10,084 nt of DNA from contig JALLBK010001033.1 of the NCBI GenBank assembly GCA_036940085.1, forward strand, positions 1 through 10,084, written 5' to 3'. The stretch comes from Discostella pseudostelligera. Taxonomy: Eukaryota; Bacillariophyta; Thalassiosirophyceae; Thalassiosirales; Thalassiosiraceae. Shown piece by piece: positions 1 to 7,124 of this stretch. Position 1 is the stretch's first letter. Each line of letters starts with the position of its first letter. Both the position numbers and the translations under genes were made by a program. Under the pieces are notes generated by a model. That model did no database searches. It saw only the letters and a program-made list of their open reading frames with translations, and was not told where the DNA came from.

Positions 1-144
1 CATCATTCGCCAGCTCCTGATAGATGCCTGATGGTTGCCATATCTAGCATAGGTTGCCATGGAAGAAGTACTTCTCTTGGGATACAATAAATAGATAGAG
101 TACTTGCAAAAGCAAAAGGAGCAAAACACACTGTATCATCTACC
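1..144. promoter_or_regulatory. Upstream region of gene 1
   Basis: No coding region can be supported here. The stretch holds a 9-bp direct repeat, GGTTGCCAT, at 33-41 and 52-60. Between and overlapping the copies is TATCTAGCATAGG (41-53), which differs by one base from TATCTACCATAGG at 3557-3569 upstream of gene 3. A further ATCTACCAT (138-146) overlaps the start codon of gene 1. It presumably contains the promoter and 5' leader of gene 1; that role is inferred from position only. Confidence 0.4.
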
Positions 145-576
145 ATGAAACATTCCGTGATCAACATCATTGCACTTCTTCTTCTCCCAATCTTCATCGC
201 CACAACCGTCGCGTTCCTCTCACATGCACCAACATCATCGAGACATCATGATCATCATTCCAATTGTTTTGCCCAAAAGAAGGGTAGATCGACAAACTTA
301 GCGAAGCCTTTGCCTCCAGGAATGCCATCCGAGGATATCAAGTGAGTTACTGCTCTCAATAATTTCGCACATTCGACAATCTACAATCGCCTACTAAAAA
401 ACATGTTTCTTTCTAATAGTTTGCCTCCAGACTGCACAATGGATGATCTCATTTCGGTCATGGGATCGGGACGGATGAAGAAGATGGCACGAAAAAATAG
501 ACGTATTCGGAATGAAAAAATTCGTGAGGGGAAGGTTGTGTTGAATGAAAAGGGGGAATGGGTTCCTGACGAGTAA
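145..576 (+). CDS. Small basic protein, predicted plastid-targeted, unknown function
   Basis: The model is join(145..341, 420..576), giving 117 residues. I do not recognise the family. The N-terminus is a clear signal peptide: Lys2, a hydrophobic core at about residues 5-22, then VAF/LSHAP with Phe24 right after the expected cleavage point. This matches the ASAFAP-type bipartite signal that sends nuclear-encoded proteins into secondary plastids of diatoms. Residues 30-60 are His/Ser/Lys-rich and could be the transit-peptide part. The mature part is short and basic (a Lys/Arg-rich stretch at about residues 83-100) and ends in an acidic tail. The intron (342-419, 78 bp) has a GTGAGT donor and a TAATAG acceptor, and joins AA+T as Asn66 with the frame kept open. 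A possible longer splice form ending at 697 is described in the findings. Plastid location is an inference; function is unknown. Confidence 0.75.
342..419 (+). other. Intron of gene 1
   Basis: A 78-bp GT-AG intron with donor GTGAGT and acceptor TTTCTAATAG. Reading through it stops at once (TGA at 343-345), while removing it continues the frame for 51 more codons to the TAA at 574-576. Confidence 0.75.
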
Positions 577-774
577 ATCATTTGAAGAAGTTGTGGAGGA
601 TGTCTACTGTTGGCTTAGATTTCAAAGTCGAATACTAGTCAAGTGGCGCTGGAAAGAGATGGAGGAACAGACACAATTTCATTCAGAGGACGAGTAATCA
701 TCGGTGCTATCTTCACGCCGACTGTGAATCGATAATGGTACAACAGTCATCGTTAGGTATGCATAACATGAATT
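577..774. other. Convergent intergenic region, genes 1 and 2
   Basis: About 200 bp between the stop codons of gene 1 (+) and gene 2 (-), presumably holding both 3' ends. On the + strand, 572-697 is open in a second frame and could be an alternative last exon of gene 1. No clear poly(A) signal or RNA gene was seen. Confidence 0.4.
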
Positions 775-3291
775 CTAAGATCTAAGCAACATGTCCCTCG
801 GTAACTCCTCCAATGAATCTAAATAATGCAATGATGCTTGCAAGGTAATCAATGCATATCCTTCTTTTCCACTCAGCAATTGTTCATCTCTCGAAAACTC
901 CTCAATGAAAGCAATTTCAGCATGCAAGTGTGGAATGTTGGCGGCCACGACATGCTGACAGACCATGGCTAATAACGAATCTGCGTCTATGCACTTGTTT
1001 TGTCCTTCTTGGAATGAGGATGAATAGTTTGCTGATATTAATTCCAAGAATTCAACACAGTACAATAGCTTGTCGGTGGGAGTGTGGGCTTGGGACAACG
1101 ATTGAAGCACACCAATTGCTGAGAGTGAAATAGATGTCGATCCTTCATCCTCGCCCGCATCAAGCTGGGAACCATCGTTGCATCGCTTTCGAAGCGTTTC
1201 CACTTTGGCCACGAGACTCTCATCTTTCTCTCTTTTCTCATCAATAATTTCGTCAAAGCATTCGTCATACAATTCACCAAAAATCAATGCCTCTACAGCA
1301 CTTGCTGTCAGCTCCGTCATTACGGGTGAGGACGCAAGTCCCGGTCGAACTTCCAGCAGAGTTGCAGTAACATGCTTAATGACACCATGCGCATCTTGTC
1401 GACAGGATCGTATTGACGAACAATTATTATTGAATGATGTAGACACCTCCTCACTTGTACATCGTCTATCATCACCAAACATGGTCCGTCGCTTGTGTTT
1501 CATAATCAGAGAACGGTATTGATATCCCGATAGACTAGTTTTGTCATTCAATATTCGATTCACCAATAGAAACACCTTATCTTTCGTTGGCAATTCTTTG
1601 GCATCGGCCTTGACAATGTCCGAATCTTTATGGTAGCGCATATTAGGTTCCTCTTTCGATGAAGTAGAAGAGAATATATTGCCAAGAGCAAATCCAGATG
1701 ATGTGGATGAAGCCTGCTCATTTTTGCGCTCCAGCTGCCATGCATTCCGCGCCTCGTTGGCATACTCTCCCCAAATAGGATCCACTTCAATATCTGGTCG
1801 AACAAGTACCAAAATACCATTATTCAATTTCAATTCTCGTTCCTTGCTCGTGGCGGAAGACGACGACCTATTCATTGAAAAATTTGCCGCATTGGCCAAA
1901 TTCATTGCTAGCATGGCAATTCCGACGCTCCCCTCGACTACGGCACCCACCGTTAAGACCGTTCGACCAATTTGTGAACCGACAATGACCCCCGCTGGTC
2001 CGGCCAACGCCCATCCTGCTGCACCACCCGCTACCATTCCAATGGCCGAGGCGGTGGGGATGTTGATTGTAGTTTCAGTTGTTTTCTTGATAAGTTTCAT
2101 GGAGGATTCGATTACTCCTGGTTGTTGCTGTTGCTGTATCTGTTGCTTTAATTCAATGGCACTAGCGGTGGTTGGAGGATCTACTTTCTTTTCGAGAACA
2201 TCGTCGCTCAATTTATTTTCAACAATGGTTGATGGATGATCTGCATCATCATCATCAGTTGCTTCTTTGCCATCGGCTTTATTATTTGTGATTGGGTTCT
2301 TCTTCCCAAACATGTACCATGACGACGAGGAAGATTGAATGGAAGCAGCAATTGGTTCGATTTCAGCTGTTGTGGAAGGAGAATCACTTGATTCTCCCTT
2401 CGATTTTGTCTCATTTTCTATTTCCCCCGTTGCTTTTTTTGTTGCATCATCGTCTTTTGCTTTATCTGCCAATGATCTCTTTCCAAAAATTGTCCACGAT
2501 GACGATGATGATGACGATACTACTTCTTTTGATTCCAGTTGCCGCTCTGATGGTGATGTCACATCCTCCATAGTTTGTTGCAGCACTGCATCGCCCGACA
2601 TGCCACGAGAATAGTAGGCTCTTTGTATCTCCTTCAAATTAAGCTTGCATATTGGAACTCTACTCAAGAAGGAGGATGTATTATTGTTTATTATTGGTCG
2701 TCGAGCGAAGGCACATGATCGATGAGCATACACCCCACATGCGATGCAATGCAACATCATATTATTGTCTGACGACGCCCTCGAAGAATTATTGATTTCA
2801 GAAGCATATGGTGACTGTCGCACATCCGCATCATCACACATCGCTGTAGTAGTAGAGTGTTCAAGAATGGATGCTGCTGCAGTGTGGCCACCTAACCGTC
2901 CATGACAAGCAATGCATTTGTAAAAGGTACCAATGTAAATATCACGTGGTGTTGGCACAATCCAGCCACTGGATGCATTGGTAAAGGAATGATAGTGGAA
3001 TGGATCAGCGATGAGGCCACAAGTCATGTTCATTAGATGCACGGCTATTTTAGATGGCGATGGTGATTGCGGTGCTGGCGGTGGCGGCGGAATTATGGGA
3101 ACAATACTTGAACGATGTTGCGGTTGCGGCTGCGGTTGCGGCTGCGGCTGAGATGAAGATGAAGATCGAACTTCATTTTGTGTGTCATTTTCATCTTCGC
3201 CAATCGAAACAATTGGAGCAGTATCATCGTCGATGTTGTAGACAGGACGATCTTTGTCGCTCGTAGTGATTTCCTTCTTCCAAAATGTCAT
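775..3291 (-). CDS. C1-like zinc finger and VPS9 domain protein (putative Rab GEF)
   Basis: A single 838-residue open frame. VPS9 domains activate Rab5-type GTPases in endocytic traffic, and the C-terminus (about residues 620-830) fits that fold: a helix reading VEALIFGELYDECFDE, then TPTDKLLYCVEFLELI, then DADSLL..., then GKEGYALITLQASLHYLDSL. The presumed aspartate finger is Asp771 (Asp769 lies two residues before it) and Tyr812 is kept, but the usual Pro and Thr positions look replaced. Near the N-terminus is a C1-like zinc site: His99/101, Cys126, Cys129, Cys182, Cys185, His190, Cys193 and perhaps Cys215, with a long insert between the two CxxC pairs. Residues 412-469 form a glycine-zipper-like hydrophobic segment that may insert into membrane. 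Two Ser-run/WxxFGK repeats lie at about 258-283 and 319-348. Low-complexity tracts include (QP)n at 48-58. The family call is firm for VPS9, moderate for C1. No intron is needed. Confidence 0.8.
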   Translation of the reverse strand: MTFWKKEITTSDKDRPVYNIDDDTAPIVSIGEDENDTQNEVRSSSSSQPQPQPQPQPQHRSSIVPIIPPPPPAPQSPSPSKIAVHLMNMTCGLIADPFHYHSFTNASSGWIVPTPRDIYIGTFYKCIACHGRLGGHTAAASILEHSTTTAMCDDADVRQSPYASEINNSSRASSDNNMMLHCIACGVYAHRSCAFARRPIINNNTSSFLSRVPICKLNLKEIQRAYYSRGMSGDAVLQQTMEDVTSPSERQLESKEVVSSSSSSSWTIFGKRSLADKAKDDDATKKATGEIENETKSKGESSDSPSTTAEIEPIAASIQSSSSSWYMFGKKNPITNNKADGKEATDDDDADHPSTIVENKLSDDVLEKKVDPPTTASAIELKQQIQQQQQPGVIESSMKLIKKTTETTINIPTASAIGMVAGGAAGWALAGPAGVIVGSQIGRTVLTVGAVVEGSVGIAMLAMNLANAANFSMNRSSSSATSKERELKLNNGILVLVRPDIEVDPIWGEYANEARNAWQLERKNEQASSTSSGFALGNIFSSTSSKEEPNMRYHKDSDIVKADAKELPTKDKVFLLVNRILNDKTSLSGYQYRSLIMKHKRRTMFGDDRRCTSEEVSTSFNNNCSSIRSCRQDAHGVIKHVTATLLEVRPGLASSPVMTELTASAVEALIFGELYDECFDEIIDEKREKDESLVAKVETLRKRCNDGSQLDAGEDEGSTSISLSAIGVLQSLSQAHTPTDKLLYCVEFLELISANYSSSFQEGQNKCIDADSLLAMVCQHVVAANIPHLHAEIAFIEEFSRDEQLLSGKEGYALITLQASLHYLDSLEELPRDMLLRS
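3118..3150 (-). repeat. Hexanucleotide repeat encoding (Gln-Pro)n
   Basis: Five consecutive CGGYTG units (3121-3150 on the + strand), alternating C/T at the fourth base. They are read on the minus strand as the Gln-Pro run at residues 48-58 of the VPS9 protein. This is a likely length-variable coding microsatellite. Confidence 0.85.
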
Positions 3292-3623
3292 CGAATCATC
3301 GGGTTAAAATCAAGGCAATGGTCATGGTCGGTTGATTGATGTTCATGGTTCACTTTCACTGATCTCAGACTGGGAGTACGACCAGTGACTCTCGTATCCG
3401 GTGTTAAGTATCTCTTCAATTTCAAATTTTAATTTCAAAATTTAATAAGTATCTTTTCGCAAATTTCAAAATTTATAACTATCTTTCTGAAGAAAAGCCT
3501 CGAGCTAATATTAATGTATTGCGACGATCAGAACCACATAATCATTATTTTGCCAATATCTACCATAGGCAATAGGAGTAGGAGGTGAATCGAATACCTC
3601 TCTAGAGAGTACCAATTGTCGGT
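3292..3623. promoter_or_regulatory. Divergent promoter region, genes 2 and 3
   Basis: 332 bp between the start codons of the VPS9 gene (-) and the FAHD1-like gene (+), with no supported coding region. It contains an AT-rich block (3406-3489) with three near-copies of AATTTCAAAATTT (3418-3430, 3431-3443, 3462-3474) and three near-copies of AAGTATCTYTTC (3406, 3447 and a weaker one at 3477). TATCTACCATAGG lies at 3557-3569. A perfect 12-bp palindrome, CTCTCTAGAGAG, lies at 3598-3609, ending 14 bp before the gene 3 ATG. Regulatory function is inferred from position. Confidence 0.5.
3406..3489. repeat. AT-rich short tandem-like repeats
   Basis: Three imperfect units, each pairing an AAGTATCTYTTC-like element with AATTTCAAAATTT-like sequence, spaced about 30-41 bp. 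The block is strikingly A/T-rich compared with flanking DNA and sits in the middle of the divergent intergenic region. Confidence 0.6.
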
Positions 3624-4481
3624 ATGATCAAGTCATTAGTCTTCAATTTGCCGCGCCCCAGCGTCCCCATATTTGTTAGGAGCTCTACAAGGACCGCTGC
3701 TCTCGCGAATGATGGTGATGGCGAAGACAGCACTAGCAGCAACGGTAGAAATGGGGTTGAGAGTGGCAGTAGTGCATCATCATCATTTGTAAACAGCAAT
3801 CTCGAGTTCCCAATCCGACGCATCTATTGCGTAGGACGCAATTATCGTGATCATGCCATTGAAATGGGGGGAAATCCTGAACGAGAAGCTCCATTCTTCT
3901 TTCAAAAGCCATCGGATGCAATTTCCACCACAACAANAATTTCCACCACAACAATCATACCCTATCCAACCATGACCACCTCCCTACATTACGAAGGTGA
4001 ATTCATTATTGCCATCGGGAAAGATGGCAGTCGCATCCCAACTAATCAAGCCATGCATCACATCTACGGCTATGCCATCGGGTGTGATTTAACACGACGA
4101 GATTTACAAAATGAGGCGAAAAAATCTGGTAAACCGTGGGATGCAGCCAAGGGATTTGATTCGAGTTGTCCAATCTCTCCCATTATTCCCAAGGAAGAAA
4201 TTCTTCCATTATTGTCGTTGGATCACAATGGCGATATTAATGACTATGAATTGACTTTGAAAGTGAACAATACCATACGACAACAATCCACACTTGGGAA
4301 TATGATCTACTCGACATCGGAAATTATTAGTAACTTATCTAAATTGTATAGATTGAGGCAGGGTGATATCATATTGACGGGTACACCGGCGGGTGTGTCA
4401 CAGTTGAATATTGGCGATGTAGTGTCGATTACATGTGGAGATTTGATACCGTGCGAGTTTGTGATAGGAGCACCGGAGTAA
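3624..4481 (+). CDS. FAHD1: FAHD1-like fumarylacetoacetate hydrolase family enzyme (acylpyruvase/oxaloacetate decarboxylase type)
   Basis: A 285-residue intronless frame. The family hydrolyses acylpyruvates or decarboxylates oxaloacetate with a divalent metal, usually in mitochondria. The key residues are present: [11 protein letters not shown] with the His77/Glu80 pair used by the FAHD1 lid, FFFQKPSDA (92-99), metal ligands Glu124 and Glu126 in HYEGE and Asp155 in GCDLTRRD, Lys176 in the [10 protein letters not shown] segment, and TGTPAGV (252-258). Residues 1-25 are basic and hydroxylated without acids, as in a mitochondrial presequence; residues 30-58 are a Ser/Gly/Asn linker. An in-frame 18-bp duplication with one N (base 3937, residue 105) adds six residues to the loop before the metal site. 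FAHD1 is the closest fit by motif, but bacterial-type fumarylpyruvate hydrolases share these motifs, so exact substrate is unproven. Confidence 0.88.
   Translation: MIKSLVFNLPRPSVPIFVRSSTRTAALANDGDGEDSTSSNGRNGVESGSSASSSFVNSNLEFPIRRIYCVGRNYRDHAIEMGGNPEREAPFFFQKPSDAISTTTXISTTTIIPYPTMTTSLHYEGEFIIAIGKDGSRIPTNQAMHHIYGYAIGCDLTRRDLQNEAKKSGKPWDAAKGFDSSCPISPIIPKEEILPLLSLDHNGDINDYELTLKVNNTIRQQSTLGNMIYSTSEIISNLSKLYRLRQGDIILTGTPAGVSQLNIGDVVSITCGDLIPCEFVIGAPE
3920..3954 (+). repeat. 17-bp direct repeat separated by an N
   Basis: AATTTCCACCACAACAA occurs at 3920-3936 and again at 3938-3954, with the only ambiguous base of the window (3937) between them. Period 18 bp keeps the frame and encodes ISTTT-X-ISTTT in the FAHD1-like protein. 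Confidence 0.95.
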
Positions 4482-4537
4482 TCAATGGAAATGTAGGTCA
4501 CATGGCACACTAAATTTCCTACGCTCGATACGCCGTT
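4482..4537. other. Convergent gap, genes 3 and 4
   Basis: Only 56 bp separate the FAHD1-like stop codon from the corrected PUS1 stop codon (TGA, minus strand, 4538-4540). The two 3' untranslated regions must therefore overlap or be very short. Confidence 0.6.
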
Positions 4538-6774
4538 TCAGATGGGAGAGGCCAAGTCCTTATTCCTTCGATTGTCGTCATCACCATCCATTGAGCAATA
4601 CATTTCATGAAATAGACGATCATGCATGTGGAGATACCGTAGGAAATTTCCCTCATTCATCTCCTCTTGGACAATGTGCGGAATGATTTTATCATTCTTA
4701 AACTCCTCAATTCGAGCGACTTTATTTAGGTAACGAGTACATCAATGGATGAGTACGACGAAACAGCGTTGGCAAACAATATGTACACAGCCGACATTAA
4801 TTACTTTTGCTTACCTGCTGGTGGAAATTCCTCCTGTCCTTCTGCCTCGGCCCAATCCAACGTAATATCATGTTGTTGCTGTTGTTGATGTTGTTGAGGA
4901 TCCGCATTCATCGATTTATTCTTCGACTTTGGTGCATTCTTCGCCTTGTTTCGATTGTAAAACTCATAGTAGCTCCTATCCAGGAACAATCCCTGGGCTG
5001 GTGCAACATTCACTTTCATACGACACTGTTTCGTCAAACTCTGAATGATTGTCTCTTCGGATACAGCGCCACGTGCAAAATCGACTGCGGCAGATACCAT
5101 TTTACGAATTTGATTAAGAAGGAAGGATTGTCCGACGACTTGGAGTGGAATCCATTGTGTTGCTGTCATTGTTGTTGTATCACCCAACATTCCTCCCTGT
5201 GTTGTTGTTGCTGAGTCACTTCCTTCCGACGGCACCAGGATGGGATCCAACGGTACGAAGGAGAGGATGTATCGATTGGAGCTAGCATCGTTTGCCCCAA
5301 CACGACGTGTGTAGTTGTGAAAGCAGTGCGTACCCTCGAATAACTTTAGTACGCGTTGCAATCTCTCCAGCTGGTCTGGGGAAACACGATACTTCATGAG
5401 ACGATTGCGAGCTTGTGCCAAAATTTCAGGAAGGATCGTAGTAGTTTCATCTTGCACAAGATTATTGTTGTTGCTGCTATCCGAATCAACAATTCGACCA
5501 CCACCATCCTCATCGGGTAGCATCATGGCAAATGCATTACGTACTTCCTCTCGAGGACAGAACATGTAACTGGGAACCATATACTGATATCGCACCTTGT
5601 TCCTATTGGTACGAGCGCAGAACATGCGTGTGGGTCGGGCAATATCCAATACTTGAATCTCTGATGGTAAGTATTCGTTCACCTTGTTTCGCATGGCATC
5701 AAGCTCACTCTTCAATTTTTGCGTTGCTACTGCATCATCATCATCATAATCGTTATAATCACCACCAGTTCCACCCTCTGCATAAGTCTTACCATCATCA
5801 TTATCATTCGCAGCAGTATTACTATGAAATATCATCTCACCCTTGAAGGAACAAACTTGTGCGGCAGCATGCACACCTTTATCCGTCCGTGCGGAATTAC
5901 TCCATGAATATTTATTGGGGAATCCAAAATTATGTTTGGATATAATTCTAGCCTTGTAGAGTGCCAATTCTAATTCTGCCTGAAGAGTTCGGTGGTTGGG
6001 ATTGATTTGAAAACCAAAGTAGTCGGTTCCGAGGAAGGATACGAGGATGGCAAGCTTTCGTTTGGGTACCCTGCGGCTGTTGTCGTCATCATCTGCACCC
6101 ATTGCTGTTGTTGCTGTTGCTGCTGTTGCTGTTGTTGTTGTTGTTATTGCTGCTGCTGCATCGACATTTCCATTTTCATCGGAAGAGGGCACCAATGATT
6201 GTTTCTTGTCATCATCATCGTCATCATCATCATCAATGCTCACATTGAACAATTGCCGCATCTTCTCATGTGCAAACGATCCCTCATGTGGACTCAATTG
6301 CGAGACTTCATCATATACTTGCTTTCGACGATTATTCTTTTCCGCGGAGACGCGTCGATTGTCCTTCTTTTCTTGGTTGCGTTGTTTCCATCTGTCTGCT
6401 TTTCGTTTTTTGCTGCTGACGACGCTGGTAGTGTTGCCATCGCTGTTGGTATTGTTGTTGTTATTATTGTTGGATTGGGCGGTTGAGGTTTGCTCGGTGT
6501 CTTCTTCTTCCCCTCCCGCCGCCGATGAGATATTTGCATCAGCCATTGTAGAAAGTGGCATAGATGATTCAACAAGAAGTGGTCGTACTGAAAAGAATTG
6601 CGTCGGATCAATTGATGATGATGAATGACAGCGACGACGATAAAGATGACCACCTGTCAATGTCGAGATGATCGTCAAGAAGCAGCGCCGACGACCGAGT
6701 GTCAACAAAGGACGAGAAGAATGGATGCGAAGGATAGGACGACCAAGCGAAGACAAACTACTGTTCATGTGCAC
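4538..6774 (-). CDS. PUS1: tRNA pseudouridine synthase, PUS1/TruA family, two exons
   Basis: The model is complement(join(4538..4719, 4815..6774)), 713 residues. The enzyme isomerises uridine to pseudouridine in tRNA and other RNAs. Family motifs in order: SFLGTDYFGFQ (246-256), SARTDKGVHA with catalytic Asp298, VRYQYMVPSYMF (394-405), FEGTHCFHNYTR (479-490) and GQSFLLNQIRKMV (548-560). The eukaryotic Pus1 tail is also present: LDWAEAEG (639-646), then across the intron a FKNDKIIPHIV segment, as in animal PUS1, where an LDWA-EG motif is followed by a similar FKEE-IYP segment. Residues 1-71 are Arg/Ser-rich and acid-poor (mitochondrial type); Met72 could start a cytosolic or nuclear form, and KKRKADRWKQRNQEKK (122-137) looks like a bipartite nuclear signal. 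Asn, Asp and Thr/Ala runs make it longer than the usual ~430 residues. The stop at 4801-4803 belongs to intron sequence. Confidence 0.9.
4720..4814 (-). other. Intron of the PUS1-like gene
   Basis: A 95-bp GT-AG intron on the minus strand: CAG/GTAAGC at the donor (4815/4814) and TAAATAAAG/TC at the acceptor (4720/4719). It splits a Val codon (G+TC), and the downstream exon continues the conserved Pus1 C-terminus. Failing to splice it gives a false ending GKQK and stop. Confidence 0.85.
6102..6159 (-). repeat. Trinucleotide tract encoding Ala/Thr run
   Basis: GTT/GCT (plus-strand) triplet array, read on the minus strand as the Ala/Ile/Thr-rich segment at about residues 206-224 of the PUS1-like protein, between the N-terminal extension and the catalytic core. 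It is likely polymorphic and disordered in the protein. Confidence 0.85.
6208..6234 (-). repeat. Poly-Asp triplet repeat
   Basis: ATC/ATG-type triplets (plus-strand TCA/TCG) encode nine consecutive Asp residues (181-189) in the N-terminal extension of the PUS1-like protein. Confidence 0.85.
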
Positions 6775-6906
6775 CTGTAGGTAGTACTAGTATTTATCAA
6801 CAGAGGTAATTTTCTGCCGCCGGCGGCGATCATGGTTTGATGGTGATTTGTGATTTTTTTGATGGTCGGTGTTGGTGTTGGTGCATCAATCCCCTATGGT
6901 AGTATC

Positions 6907-6915
6907 TTTCCCGCC
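6907..6915 (+). promoter_or_regulatory. E2F-like element TTTCCCGCC
   Basis: TTTCCCGCC fits the E2F/DP consensus TTTSSCGC exactly. It lies 133 bp upstream of the PUS1 ATG and about 290 bp upstream of the gene 5 ATG. Its TCCCGCC core begins at 6909, exactly 80 bp before the next core. Confidence 0.5.
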
Positions 6916-6984
6916 AAGTTACTTCTCGTGAGCTATTGTAAGGATCTACCATACCTACTTAGATATCTTTGTTTGTTGCGTATC

Positions 6985-6995
6985 TTTCTCCCGCC
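6985..6995 (+). promoter_or_regulatory. E2F-like element TTTCTCCCGCC
   Basis: It shares the TCCCGCC core (6989-6995) and the preceding GTATCTTTC (6980-6988) with the element at 6907, but has an extra CT between the T-run and core. It is a weaker consensus match. Confidence 0.35.
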
Positions 6996-7065
6996 ATTTT
7001 CAGACCAGTAGCTTACCTACACGTGGAAAACAACCCTCCAGCGAAGGACAGACAGGAAGCCAATG

Positions 7066-7075
7066 TTTGGCGGGA
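7066..7075 (+). promoter_or_regulatory. E2F-like element TTTGGCGGGA
   Basis: TTTGGCGGGA resembles E2F sites of plant and animal S-phase promoters. It holds the TCCCGCC core in inverted orientation (GGCGGGA, 7069-7075), exactly 80 bp after the core at 6989. Confidence 0.45.
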
Positions 7076-7124
7076 GATTGCTTTGGTCGCGATTCTAGCG
7101 ATAGTACTGTTCGCCATACCATAT

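Noticed and set aside
3..203. 66-codon minus-strand frame at the left edge
   Set aside because: It overlaps the gene 1 upstream region and signal peptide on the opposite strand and has no protein-like pattern.
1679..2239. 186-codon open frame on the + strand
   Set aside because: It lies opposite the well-supported VPS9 protein gene; its product is Cys- and Ser-run-rich in the way expected from antisense of Gln and Glu codons. It is a shadow.
3406..3489. Repeat block as a CRISPR-like array or transposon end
   Set aside because: The units are short, imperfect and A/T-rich, lack unique spacers or terminal inverted repeats, and no transposase or Cas gene is nearby.
4801..4803. TAA as the true stop codon of the PUS1-like gene
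   Set aside because: It follows a strong GTAAGC donor, and splicing recovers the conserved family C-terminus; kept only as the end of an unspliced form.
6047..6628. 193-codon open frame on the + strand
   Set aside because: It is antisense to the low-complexity N-terminal half of the PUS1-like gene and consists of Val/Ala/Ser runs produced by the triplet repeats.
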